Under the pieces are notes generated by a model. That model was not told the origin of the DNA and did not search any database. It was given only the letters and a program-made list of their open reading frames with translations. Both the position numbers and the translations under genes were made by a program. DNA of 15,572 nucleotides from assembly GCA_035628055.1 (NCBI GenBank), contig DASPKO010000133.1, forward strand, positions 1 to 15,572, given 5' to 3'. This DNA comes from DASPKO01 sp035628055. Lineage in GTDB: Bacteria; Planctomycetota; Phycisphaerae; Phycisphaerales; UBA1924. Shown here one piece after another: positions 6,973-15,101 of the stretch; position 1 is the stretch's first letter; each line of letters starts with the position of its first letter.

Positions 6973-7911
6973 CTACGCCGGCGCCGCGTCCTCCAGGCGT
7001 TCCATCACGTCGGCCAGGTTGGTCCGCCAGTCGGGCATCGGCCCGAGCAGCGCCTCCGTCCCCGAGATGTCCAGCACGCTGTACGCCGGTCGCCGCGCCG
7101 GGCGAGGGTACTCCGAGCTCGTGCAGGGCTCGACGCGGCACCCCCGCCCGCGCCCGGCCAGCCGCACGATCTCGCTGGCGAACTCGAACCAGGAACATTC
7201 ACCCCCGTCGGTCACGTGCCAGGCTCCCCGCGCCCCGCGCTCGATCATCCTCGCGGTGGCCCGGGCGAGGTGCTCGGCCGAGGTCGGCCGCCCGCGCTGA
7301 TCGTCCACCACGCGCAGCACGTCCTTCTCCCCGCTCAGCCTCGCGATCGTGCGCACGAAGTTCTTCCCCCACGGGGCGTAGAGCCAGCTCGTTCGCACCA
7401 GCAGGTATGGGGCCCCGGAGCGCTCCAGGGCCTCCTCCCCCGCCGCCTTGGTCCGGCCGTACGCGTTCACGGGCCGGCGCGGCTCGTCGGTCCGGTAGGG
7501 CCGGGTCGCGCCGCCATCGAAGACATAATCGGTGCTGTAGTGAACCAGCAGCGTGCCGCGCAGGGCGCACGCCCGCGCCAAGTCCCTCACTCCCTCGGCG
7601 TTCACCCGTCGCGCCTCGTCCTCGCGGGCCTCGGCCGCGTCCACGTCGGTCCACGCGGCGCAGTTGATGATCGTCCCGACCGGCCCACGGAACAGCCCCG
7701 CGACATGATCGCCCCGCGTGATGTCCAGCTCGGCGCCGCCCCGGCCGTGCCACCTCGCGGCCCGGGCCTCGAGCACCCTCCCCCACGCACGGCCGAGCAT
7801 CCCGCACGCCCCCAGGAGGACGACCGGCTCGGGGAGCGTACCCCCGCCGTCCGGGCGCGCCGGCGTCAGCACGTCCGGCTCGGCGCCCCCTAGCGGTGCT
7901 GCGTCTGCCAT
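6973..7911 (-). CDS. rfbD: dTDP-4-dehydrorhamnose reductase
   Basis: This 312-residue enzyme performs the last step of dTDP-L-rhamnose synthesis, the NAD(P)H-dependent reduction of the 4-keto group. A variant Rossmann motif LLGACGMLG lies at 32-40. INCAAWTDVDAAE (82-94), the catalytic STDYVFDG (126-133), and NAYGRTKAAGE (149-159) with Y151 and K155 are all present. RTSWLYAPWGKNFV (173-186) and DDQRGRPT (203-210) are RmlD signatures. I chose the ATG at 7911 because the sequence becomes family-like soon after it. The frame is open far upstream, but only as a shadow of the rfbC-like gene. About 28 extra residues precede the Rossmann strand. The start overlaps the 3' end of the rfbC-like gene by 22 nt, which suggests translational coupling. 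Confidence 0.95.
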   Translation of the reverse strand: MADAAPLGGAEPDVLTPARPDGGGTLPEPVVLLGACGMLGRAWGRVLEARAARWHGRGGAELDITRGDHVAGLFRGPVGTIINCAAWTDVDAAEAREDEARRVNAEGVRDLARACALRGTLLVHYSTDYVFDGGATRPYRTDEPRRPVNAYGRTKAAGEEALERSGAPYLLVRTSWLYAPWGKNFVRTIARLSGEKDVLRVVDDQRGRPTSAEHLARATARMIERGARGAWHVTDGGECSWFEFASEIVRLAGRGRGCRVEPCTSSEYPRPARRPAYSVLDISGTEALLGPMPDWRTNLADVMERLEDAAPA

Positions 7912-8402
7912 GGGAACCCCCGCACGCTGTCGTAGGCCCGGCGCTCCTCGTCGGGGTTCGCCGCGTCGTAGGCCCGCGTGACGTAATAGAGCAGCCCGGC
8001 CGGCTCGGCACCCACCGTCGCGGCCCCGTGCCACAGCGGCGGCGGGATGATGAGCACGCCCGGGCGCTTCTCCCCGATCACCAGCGACCAGCTCTCGCCG
8101 TCCTGCTCGCGGTGCACGCCGACCTTGATGTGCCCGGAGAGGCAGACCCAGAAGTCCGTCTGCAGCGCGTGCCGGTGCCAGGCCTTGATGACCCCGGGGT
8201 TCTGACACGAGTAGTTGATCTGGCCCTCGGACCCCAGCACCCCGTGCAACTGGTTCATGAGCGACCAGCCCCGGTCGTCCACGAACAACTGCTGGGGAAC
8301 GAAGACCGGCTCGTGCTGCGCGCGGGCGCTCTGGAACGCCGCCGCCAGGTCCCCCTGGAGGACCCGCGGAGGCCTCGGAGTTGCCGGCGTCGGCGTGCTC
8401 AT
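7890..8402 (-). CDS. rfbC: dTDP-4-dehydrorhamnose 3,5-epimerase-like cupin (RmlC/RfbC-like)
   Basis: This 170-residue cupin lies exactly where RfbC belongs in the pathway, between the nucleotidyltransferase and the reductase. The ATG at 8402 is preceded by GGGAGCG. The core reads NPGVIKAWHRHALQTDFW (68-85), then a cupin strand with HIKVGVHRE (91-99), GVLIIPPPLWHG (115-126), and a C-terminal NPDEERRAYDS (149-159), which resembles the RmlC end. The canonical RmlC segment is usually RGLHxQ; here it is KAWHRH, so the histidine is kept in a different context. The protein is therefore a divergent member that may epimerise one or both carbons of the 4-keto sugar, or act on a related sugar. RfbD follows with a 22-nt overlap. 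Confidence 0.8.
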   Translation of the reverse strand: MSTPTPATPRPPRVLQGDLAAAFQSARAQHEPVFVPQQLFVDDRGWSLMNQLHGVLGSEGQINYSCQNPGVIKAWHRHALQTDFWVCLSGHIKVGVHREQDGESWSLVIGEKRPGVLIIPPPLWHGAATVGAEPAGLLYYVTRAYDAANPDEERRAYDSVRGFPWQTQHR

Positions 8403-8504
8403 CGTGCGCTCCCAACCGGTTGGCCCCGTGCCGGTCCCACCCGGCCCAGCACGGGGAGCGTAGTGCCTCCCCTGAACCCGCGCCCAGTCCCCGAGCACGC
8501 GCTC

Positions 8505-9013
8505 TAGACGAACCCGCGCCGGTCCTCCGCACCGCCTCCATCACCCACTGGCAGCTCTTGCCCGGCACTGAGGCCGCGCCCGCCTGCTCCCGGAGCCGGG
8601 GGAGGAAGAGCGCCGCGTAGTTCTCGAGCGCTGAAAGCGCCGCGCGCGCTCGTCCTGGGAGAGGTCGCCCGCGCTCGCCGGGGCGGTCTCCAGCGCGCCG
8701 GTGAAGGCCGGCACGTCCAGCACGGCGCACGCCCACCCGATCCCCAGCCGCCCCACCATCGCCCGGCACCATCCATAGTCGTTGACGATCACGGGCTTGC
8801 CCGCCTCGACCGCCAGCAGCACGATCGAGGAGAGCCCGTCGAAGAACGGGTACGGCGCCGCCACCACGTCCGCGGCGTCGAAGACCGCCTGAACGTCGTG
8901 CCGCGGGATGTACCGCGCCGGGCACAGCACCCGGCCCTGGCCGACCAGGTCCGCGTACTGGCGCTGGGCTAGAAGTGCCCGGAATGCTGCTGCTCGTAGA
9001 CCGCGACCCGCAC
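8505..9013 (-). pseudogene. Glycosyltransferase (GT-B/GT4-like) remnant, deleted and frameshifted
   Basis: Three pieces in different frames add up to a damaged glycosyltransferase. Piece 1 starts at GTG 9013, behind a GGGAGG site, and reads VRVAVYEQQHSGHF, a typical GT-B N-terminus, then hits TAG at 8971-8969. Piece 2, in another frame from about 8965, reads YADLVGQGRVLCPARYIPRH, then DVQAVFDAADVVAAPYPFFD and GLSSIVLLAVEAGKPVIVND, the nucleotide-sugar-binding C-terminal domain of GT4-type enzymes. The roughly 200 residues that should lie between are missing. Piece 3 begins near 8640, where a GC-alternating run causes a further shift, and reads ALSALENYAALFLPRLREQA. No clear native stop is seen before the rfbC-like gene. 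It lies inside the rhamnose cluster, so it probably once transferred a deoxysugar. Confidence 0.8.
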
Positions 9014-9121
9014 GATTGAGAAGCCCTCCCGACCGCGCCAGCGCCGGCACGACGCCGCCGCCGGGCCAGCCCGACAGTCCGGAACAACTCGCGTTCGTGC
9101 GGTCGAGCCCTCTCCCCCCGA

Positions 9122-9895
9122 TCACCGCGTCGCGAACAGCGTCGTCTGCGGGAGGTTCGGCAGGTTCGCCCCGCCCTCGGCCACGTAGCTCGCGGCCCGG
9201 TGCAGGCTCTCGAACGTCCCGGCGTCGGTCCACCACCCGTCGAGGACGTCGTAGGTCAGGTCGCCCCGGCGCAGGTAGTGGTTGTTGACGTCGGTGATCT
9301 CCAGCTCGCCGCGCCCGCTGGGCTGCAGCCCCTTGCAGACCTCGAAGACGTCCGAGTCGTAGAAGTAGAACCCCGTCACCGCGAAGCTGCTCGGCGGGTT
9401 CTGGGGCTTCTCGAGAATCTCCACGATCTTCCCGCCCGGCACGCCGTGCTCGAAGCGCGCCACCCCGAAGCGGTTCGCGTCGGGCACTTCCTTGAGCAGG
9501 ATCTTGGCGCCGGTGGGCTGCGTGAAGAAATCCCCGGCCGCCTTGCGGATGTTCCCCTCGATGATGTTGTCCCCCAGCACCACCACGAGCTTCTCGCCGT
9601 CGACGAAGTCCTCCGCGAGCTTGAGCGCGTCGGCGATGCCCCCCTCCCCCTCCTGGTAGGCGTACTCGAGGTGCCGCACGCCCAGGTGCTTCCCGTTCTT
9701 GAGGAGCTTGAGGAAGTCCCCGGCGTGCTCTCCCCCCGTGACGATCAGGATGTCGCGCACGCCCGCGTTGAGCAGGCAGGCGATCGGGTAATAGATCATG
9801 GGCCGGTCGTAGACGGGCAGCAGGTGCTTGTTCGTGACCAGCGTGAGAGGCCGGAGCCTGGTGCCCAGTCCACCGGCGAGGATGACGCCCTTCAT
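9122..9895 (-). CDS. rfbA: Glucose-1-phosphate thymidylyltransferase
   Basis: This 257-residue nucleotidyltransferase makes dTDP-glucose from dTTP and glucose-1-phosphate, the first committed step of the pathway. It opens with the signature MKGVILAGGLGTRLRPLT (1-18), followed by NKHLLPVYDRPMIYYPI (22-38) with the substrate-contacting lysine. VLGDNI lies at 106-111, EKPQNP at 162-167, and GRGELEITDVNNHYL at 194-208, a marker of this family. It is shorter than the roughly 290-residue proteobacterial RmlA and resembles the short form. The ATG at 9895 fits MKGVILAGG and has AGGAGA just upstream; an in-frame ATG ten codons earlier is less likely. It is the first gene of the rhamnose cluster, so the promoter should lie in 9896-10090. 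Confidence 0.95.
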   Translation of the reverse strand: MKGVILAGGLGTRLRPLTLVTNKHLLPVYDRPMIYYPIACLLNAGVRDILIVTGGEHAGDFLKLLKNGKHLGVRHLEYAYQEGEGGIADALKLAEDFVDGEKLVVVLGDNIIEGNIRKAAGDFFTQPTGAKILLKEVPDANRFGVARFEHGVPGGKIVEILEKPQNPPSSFAVTGFYFYDSDVFEVCKGLQPSGRGELEITDVNNHYLRRGDLTYDVLDGWWTDAGTFESLHRAASYVAEGGANLPNLPQTTLFATR

Positions 9896-10091
9896 GAAGC
9901 GGTCTCTCCTGTGCCAAGCCGCCACGTCCCGGGGCGGCGCCGCCCGAGGTCGGCGAGAAGTACGCCCCGTCCCCCGCGCGGTTCGCCCCCACCTGGGGGG
10001 AGTGCTAAGAGCCTAACCCCTGCGTCCCGCGGCACCGGTCGGGCCGAGTGCCGATTCCCTAGGGAGATGGCGCGGGTGTCGTCTCAATAGA
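9896..10091 (-). promoter_or_regulatory. Probable promoter region of the rfb cluster (location inferred)
   Basis: This is the only sizeable gap upstream of rfbA. It follows the hairpin that ends the upstream cyclophilin gene, so transcription of the cluster should begin here. On the minus strand an AT-richer patch (GGGGTTAGGCTCTTAGCACT, about 10001-10020) is the best place for a -10 element, but it does not match consensus well. A 10-bp palindrome TCCCTAGGGA lies near 10056-10065 and could be an operator. This is inference from position more than from motif. Confidence 0.25.
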
Positions 10092-10120
10092 CCGGCCCGG
10101 GGTTATGAACCCCGGGCCGG
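10092..10120 (-). terminator. Perfect 13-bp inverted repeat, probable terminator of the cyclophilin gene
   Basis: CCGGCCCGGGGTT at 10092-10104 pairs without mismatch with AACCCCGGGCCGG at 10108-10120, around a 3-nt loop. It begins 31 nt beyond the stop codon of the minus-strand cyclophilin gene and before the rfb cluster. In the minus direction it is followed by TCTATTGAG, not a proper T-run. It could therefore be a Rho-independent terminator of weak form or a 3'-end stabilising hairpin. Confidence 0.55.
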
Positions 10121-10151
10121 GGATGAGGCCATGTCAGTCGTCCCGCGGGGC

Positions 10152-12554
10152 TCAGCCGTCGAGGTTGTCCAGCCGCACCACGGTGCCGAAGGGCGTGCCG
10201 AGCGTCCCGAACCCGCCGCTGGGCTGGAGCCCGCCGAGGGTCAGGTCGTAGTGCCACATCTGGGCGACGACCGGGATCTGCGAGATCACTTCGAGGCTGT
10301 AGAAGAACCGCCCGTTGAGGCTGCCCTGGTTGAGGATCTCGGTGTTGGCGTGCAGGTCGATATCGCGGCGCTGCCCGGCCGCCAGGGTGAAGTGGATGTC
10401 CATGACGAACCCGTCGGTGTAGAAGACGCGCAGAGTCGAGGGGGCCGTCTGGGACGGGACGCCGAAGGCCGAGAAGTGCGGGTTGAAGACGCTCACCGTC
10501 TCGCGCACGTCCACGCCGGCCCGGGCCGGGTCCATGAAGCCCTCGGCGAAGTCCCAGAGCGTCGCCGCCTGCGTGCCGACGGGATTGGAGACGTCGTCGC
10601 CGAACTGGCTGTGGGTGGCGTGGGCGAAGACCGGCGTCGAGCCCGAGGAGTACCGGGCGCTGAAGCGCCGGCCGTCCTGCACGCTCGCGACCGTGTCGAA
10701 GTCGAAGGTGCCCCGCGAGTTGGGCGGAATGATCAGGGCCGCCGGGATGAGCTGGTCGGCGCCGGTGTTGAACGTGAGCGTGATGCTCACCACCGCCGCG
10801 ACGTTGTTGGGATTCAGGAACGAGATGGTCTGCGCGGAGTCGCCCCCGTCGCTCGCCAGCGGCAGCACGCCCAGGGTCGAGGGCGAGCCCGCCACGCCCA
10901 GCTCCGTGGCCCCGGCCTGGTCGCCCGAGGCGTTGAAGTGCGTGAGCGCGGCGATGATCGGCACGTCCGAGGTCACCTGCACCCCGAAGAAGCCGTTGGG
11001 CAGGATCCCCACCTCGTTGATGTTCAGCCCGCCGCGCCGGAACATCTCGGTCGTGACGTTGATCGTCTGCGGCGTCTGGTTCTCGAAGAAGAAGGTGATG
11101 CCGATGTTGGCCGTCGTCGGGTTGGGGTTCTCCCACACCAGGAAGTCGAAGATGGTGCCCAGCGAGGAGTTCTTCTGCCCCTCGCCGAAGGACCACGTGG
11201 TGGCCCCGGTCCGCGTGAAGCTCTCGCCCGTCGAGGTCCCGAAGTCGTAGTGGCTCAGGTTGACCGAGAGCGGGTGGGTGGCGTGCACCTCGATCGCGTA
11301 GGGCACGCCCTGGGGGAGCAGGTCCTCGAGCGAGGGCTGGCCGTTGGCGCCGAACTGCGAGATGGTGATCCCGCCCCGCGAGCTCGCCCCGATCAGACCC
11401 GTGAAGATCACCCGGTCGCGGAACCACTGGAAGATCTGCGGCGTGCCCGTCCCGCCCGTGAGGTTGGTCGGGTCGAGCCCGAACGTCGGGGTGCGCCCGG
11501 CGAGGGCGCCGATGTGCCGGATGCGGAAGTTGCCCACCGGGCCCGTGACCTCGACGTTCCCCGCGCCCACCGAGGAGAGCTGCTCGAGCGAGTTCTGGAG
11601 CTGCGCGGCGTCGCTGAGGGCGTTGACCGTGATCGCCGAGCCTTCCGGGGTGGTGATCCGCAGCAGCCCGGTGGCCCCGCGCAGCACCAGGAACTGCGAG
11701 TCCTGCGGCACCTCCGAGCGCACCACGACCTGGAAGTTCGCCGGCGTCGAGTTCGGGTTGCCGATGGGCAGGAACTCGTTGATCGTGCTCCCCGCGAACC
11801 CCTCGGGATAGAAGAACCGCTCCGTGTAGAAGATCTCGGTGTTGGCGGGCTTGATGACCTCCATGTCCCAGATGTTGATCAGCTCGGAGCGCTGCACACC
11901 GTCGCCGGGCACGAACCCGTTCACCGGCACCGACTGGAAGTTCCCCGCGAACTGGTTGTTGAAGCCGGCGGTGCTCGCCAGGTTCACCGAGGGCATGTTG
12001 GCGATGTCGAGCACGACGTTCCAGGAGCGGTCGTCCACCACCCGGGCAAAGACCGTGAACCCGCCGTTCTGGAAGTCAAGTCCGTTGGGGGGCGTCCCCC
12101 CGTTGTCCGCCAGGTTGAAGAAGAACTGGCTCGTGGCGGAGTTGGGGTTCCCTCCCAGCTTGGCCATCGCCACGGTGCGCGCCACGTTGCTGCGCACGGG
12201 CTCGTTGATGATCGGCGGGTCCTGGGGGAGCTGCGCCACCGGCCCCGGCTCGCGGAAGCGGAACCCGCCCCCCTGGAGCACGAACCCCTGCACCAGGCGA
12301 TGGAAGAACGATTCCTCGAAGTCCCCGTCCCGGACGTACCGGAGGAAGTTCGCCACCGTGCTCGGCGCCACGTCGTCGAGCAGCTCGATGTCGATCGCGC
12401 CCCGCGTCGTCTCCAGGCGCACGACCGTGTGCGCCGGGTTCTCGAGCGCGGCCAGCGCCGGGAACGGATCGCCCCCAAGCAGCACGCGCGACTCGAGGTG
12501 CTCAAGCGCCATCCCCTCGGGGGTGGCTCGGGCGGTCCGGCTCGTCCAGATCAT
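10152..12554 (-). CDS. LEPR-motif exported cyclophilin-type peptidyl-prolyl isomerase with FAEG-type repeats
   Basis: The product has 800 residues. The ATG at 12554 has AGAGGAGC upstream and puts the planctomycete LEPR-type motif (LESRVLLGGDP) at residues 20-30, the normal place for it. Residues about 43-235 form a cyclophilin-type PPIase: FFHRLVQGFVLQGGGF (83-98) keeps the Arg, Phe and Gln of the active site (R86, F91, Q94), with Val where Met is usual. NSATSQFFFNLAD (138-150) and FTVFARVV (166-173) follow. From about 240 to the end it carries several repeats of a secreted beta-type domain, each with an aromatic-x-EG segment (FFYPEGF, WSFGEGQ, WDFAEGF), an NPN or NP turn, and a closing PVVAQMWHY-like strand. 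These resemble DUF5719-type repeats. It is probably exported and may fold or bind surface proteins. It is divergent from the GT2 gene. Confidence 0.9.
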   Translation of the reverse strand: MIWTSRTARATPEGMALEHLESRVLLGGDPFPALAALENPAHTVVRLETTRGAIDIELLDDVAPSTVANFLRYVRDGDFEESFFHRLVQGFVLQGGGFRFREPGPVAQLPQDPPIINEPVRSNVARTVAMAKLGGNPNSATSQFFFNLADNGGTPPNGLDFQNGGFTVFARVVDDRSWNVVLDIANMPSVNLASTAGFNNQFAGNFQSVPVNGFVPGDGVQRSELINIWDMEVIKPANTEIFYTERFFYPEGFAGSTINEFLPIGNPNSTPANFQVVVRSEVPQDSQFLVLRGATGLLRITTPEGSAITVNALSDAAQLQNSLEQLSSVGAGNVEVTGPVGNFRIRHIGALAGRTPTFGLDPTNLTGGTGTPQIFQWFRDRVIFTGLIGASSRGGITISQFGANGQPSLEDLLPQGVPYAIEVHATHPLSVNLSHYDFGTSTGESFTRTGATTWSFGEGQKNSSLGTIFDFLVWENPNPTTANIGITFFFENQTPQTINVTTEMFRRGGLNINEVGILPNGFFGVQVTSDVPIIAALTHFNASGDQAGATELGVAGSPSTLGVLPLASDGGDSAQTISFLNPNNVAAVVSITLTFNTGADQLIPAALIIPPNSRGTFDFDTVASVQDGRRFSARYSSGSTPVFAHATHSQFGDDVSNPVGTQAATLWDFAEGFMDPARAGVDVRETVSVFNPHFSAFGVPSQTAPSTLRVFYTDGFVMDIHFTLAAGQRRDIDLHANTEILNQGSLNGRFFYSLEVISQIPVVAQMWHYDLTLGGLQPSGGFGTLGTPFGTVVRLDNLDG

Positions 12555-12636
12555 GAGGTGCTCCTCTTGCTTCCGTGGGGCAATGGATTTGGGTCCCGGG
12601 AGCCCGAGTCGGGCAATCGAGCCCACCAGGTCCGGT

Positions 12637-12645
12637 GTTATAGCA
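12637..12645 (-). promoter_or_regulatory. Candidate extended -10 element of the cyclophilin gene
   Basis: On the minus strand the sequence reads TGCTATAAC: a TATAAC hexamer preceded by TGn, as in extended -10 promoters. It lies about 80 nt before the ATG at 12554, in the 156-nt gap between two divergent genes. No good -35 hexamer is present at 17 nt. It stands out in otherwise GC-rich sequence but is not proof of a promoter. Confidence 0.35.
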
Positions 12646-12710
12646 TGTGCCCCGGAAGGGGCGGGCTTGATCGGCACCTGGCCCGATAACGCACTAGACT
12701 GCTGCGCCGC

Positions 12711-15101
12711 GTGTTCTCCGCCACTTCCGCACCTCATCCCGTGCCCCGGCCCGCCGCTGGCCTCCCCGGGCGGCCATCGCCTGACGAGCCGAGCGGGGCC
12801 CGGGCCCCGGCTTCATCTTCTGCCATCGCCCTCCCCGCCCCGTCGGTGCTCGTGGTCGTCGTGATCCCCTGCTTCGACCGCCAGCACGACCTGACCACCG
12901 TCCTTCACGACCTGGCCGCTTTGGACCTTGGCCCCGCCCAAGCGCGCCTCGGCGTCCGAGTGGTGGTGGTCGACAACGCCTCGGCCCGCCCGCTGGAGGC
13001 CCCGGCGGCGCACCCGTTTGCGCTCGAGGTGATCCGCCTCCCCACCAACACCGGGGGGAGCGGCGGGTTCAACGCCGGCATCGCGCGGGCCCTGTCACTC
13101 TTCGACGCCCAGCCCGATCACCCGGCCCACGAGCTGATCTGGCTCCTGGACTCGGACGCCCGTCCGTGCCCCGACGCGTTGGGCCGCCTAGTCGCCGCCC
13201 TGCTGGGCGATCCCACGCTGGCCGCGATCGGTTCGGCCATCGCCGCCGACCTGGACTCGGCACCCTTCGAGGTCGGGGGCCGGGTGAACCCGCGCGACGG
13301 GACCTTCGAGCCGGTGGCCCGGGGTGCCGCGGGGCTGCGCGTCCCGGTCCAGTGCCAGTACGTCGCGGCCTGCAGCGCCCTGGTGCGGGCCTCGGCCGTG
13401 CGCGCCACCGGCCTCCTGCCCGACGTCTTCCTCAACGCCGACGACGTGGAATGGTTCATACGCCTGCGCCAGGCGACCGGTGGGCGCGTGGCCGCCCACC
13501 CCCTGGCGGTGACGGCGCACCCCCGGTTCGACCGCTTCCAGACCTGGGCCCGCTATTACATCGCGCGCAACTCGTTCGGGCCCATCGAGGCGCTGGGCCT
13601 GGGCCCGCGCGTCCGCTTCGGGCGCGCGCTCCGCGAGGTCGCTCGCGCACTCGGGCAGGTCATGCTGGGCCGGGACGACCTGGCGGCGCTCCACCTCCGC
13701 GGACTGGCCGATGCCCGTGCGGGCCGGAGGCTGGGGCCCGGCCCCGCGGCGGTCCTGGCGGTCGAGGCCTTCCGCCCGTGGGGCACGCTCGCCGACGCGG
13801 TCGAGCGCGAGCTGGGCGTGCGCACGCGGCGCGTGCCGGTGTTCGTGGCGCGGGAGCTCGGGCTGCCCCCGCCCGTCGAGCAGCTCGTGCGCGCCCAGTT
13901 GCGCCGCGCCGGTCTCGAGGTTCCCAACCCGCCCAGCGACGGAACTCGCCCTCCCATCAGCCGCATCTGGCCCCGCCGCCCCGGCCTGGCCGTGGTCGCG
14001 GCACGAGGTCGACCGGCGTCGTGGCTGCGCGGGCGCCTCTGCGTCCTGGCGACCCCGCAGGGCTTCGTCATCCGCCGCCCGCGCCCGATCCCGGCGCTCG
14101 CGCGCGCCGCGGCCACGCTGGCGCGCGGCCTGTGGCTTGCGCTCCGGCTCGCGGCCCGGCCCCTGGGCCCGACCCCGCTCCCCGCGGCCCCCCTCGCCGA
14201 GCGCCCGGACACTCCGGCGCTGGCCCGCGTGGGCGTCGTGGTGCTCAGCTACAACCGTTGGCCCGCGCTCGAGCGCACCCTGGAGCATCTGCTGGACCCG
14301 GCCGGGCTCGCTCTGGGTCCGGGCCAGGTGCTCGTGGTGGACAATGGCTCCAAGGACGGCACCCCCGCCCGCGTGCGCGAGCGCTTCCCCGGGTGCGGGT
14401 TGGCCGCCGAGGAGAAGAATCTCGGCGTCGAGGCCTTCAATCGCGGCGCGACCCGGTCAGCCGGCGATCTGCTCCTCATCCTCGACGACGACGCCCGCCC
14501 CGACCCGGACTCGCTCCGGGCCGCCGCCCGTCTGCTCCTGTCGCGACCGGACCTGGCGGCGGTCACGCTCAACCCGGTGCACCCGCGGAGCGGGCGCAGC
14601 GAGTGGCGCTTCGCGCGCGCCGCCGGACCGGGGGGCGATGACTCCTGGCCCGTGATGGGGTGCTGCAACCTGGTGCGCCGGGACGCCTGGCAGGCCGCCG
14701 GGGGGTACGAGCGGGACTATTTCCTCTACCGGAACGACACCGACCTGGCGCTGAAGCTCCTGGCGATGGGGCGCGGGGTCCACTTCAACCCCTCGTGGAC
14801 GTGCGCGCACGACTCGCCCGCGGCGAGCGCCAAGTCCCCCCGCTGGCACCGCCTGGCCACGCGCAACTGGGTCTGGACGTGCCGGCGGCACGCCCCCGGG
14901 CCCATCGGCCTGGCCGGCTCGGTGCTGGGCTGGGCGTGGGCGCACCGCCTCGCGGGGTTCAGCCCGCGCCGGCACCTCGAGACGGCGCGCGGCGCGCTGG
15001 GCGGGCTGGCTGGCCCACCGCCCCGACGCCCCGCGGCGGTTCCCGCGCGACCCGGGAACCTGGGCCGGCTGCTCCGCCTCCAGCTCGGCGGCCGGGCCTA
15101 G
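12711..15101 (+). CDS. Two-domain family 2 glycosyltransferase (tandem GT-A fusion)
   Basis: The 796-residue product holds two GT2 domains. Domain 1 (about 45-300) has LVVVVIPCFDR, VVVVDNAS (84-91), NTGGSGGFNAGI (113-124) and WLLDSDARP (144-152) with its DxD-like site, then LNADDVEWFIRL (241-252); this resembles galactofuranosyltransferase-like GT2 enzymes. Domain 2 (about 506-720) has VGVVVLSYNRW, VLVVDNGSKDGTP (540-552), EKNLGVEAFNRG (568-579), LILDDDARPDPDS (589-601) and FLYRNDTDLALKL (671-683). A 200-residue linker rich in Arg/Ala/Pro lies between and is not recognised. The GTG start at 12711 lacks a clear ribosome-binding site, and a second GTG ten codons later is possible. No signal peptide or membrane helix is evident. 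The donor sugar is unknown; dTDP-rhamnose from the nearby cluster is possible but unproven. Confidence 0.9.
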   Translation: MFSATSAPHPVPRPAAGLPGRPSPDEPSGARAPASSSAIALPAPSVLVVVVIPCFDRQHDLTTVLHDLAALDLGPAQARLGVRVVVVDNASARPLEAPAAHPFALEVIRLPTNTGGSGGFNAGIARALSLFDAQPDHPAHELIWLLDSDARPCPDALGRLVAALLGDPTLAAIGSAIAADLDSAPFEVGGRVNPRDGTFEPVARGAAGLRVPVQCQYVAACSALVRASAVRATGLLPDVFLNADDVEWFIRLRQATGGRVAAHPLAVTAHPRFDRFQTWARYYIARNSFGPIEALGLGPRVRFGRALREVARALGQVMLGRDDLAALHLRGLADARAGRRLGPGPAAVLAVEAFRPWGTLADAVERELGVRTRRVPVFVARELGLPPPVEQLVRAQLRRAGLEVPNPPSDGTRPPISRIWPRRPGLAVVAARGRPASWLRGRLCVLATPQGFVIRRPRPIPALARAAATLARGLWLALRLAARPLGPTPLPAAPLAERPDTPALARVGVVVLSYNRWPALERTLEHLLDPAGLALGPGQVLVVDNGSKDGTPARVRERFPGCGLAAEEKNLGVEAFNRGATRSAGDLLLILDDDARPDPDSLRAAARLLLSRPDLAAVTLNPVHPRSGRSEWRFARAAGPGGDDSWPVMGCCNLVRRDAWQAAGGYERDYFLYRNDTDLALKLLAMGRGVHFNPSWTCAHDSPAASAKSPRWHRLATRNWVWTCRRHAPGPIGLAGSVLGWAWAHRLAGFSPRRHLETARGALGGLAGPPPRRPAAVPARPGNLGRLLRLQLGGRA

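Noticed and set aside
6973..9087. 704-codon minus-strand open frame read as one protein
   Set aside because: Only its last 312 codons are real (rfbD). The rest is the wrong frame of the rfbC-like gene plus a piece of the glycosyltransferase remnant.
8541..9992. 483-codon minus-strand frame spanning rfbA and the glycosyltransferase
   Set aside because: Across rfbA it is out of frame and Arg/Gly-rich; only the part at about 8640-8965 is protein-like, as a fragment of the pseudogene.
10131..12689. 852-codon plus-strand open frame
   Set aside because: It is the antisense shadow of the cyclophilin-repeat gene; its product is Val/Asp/His/Arg-rich without motifs, while the minus strand gives clear domains.
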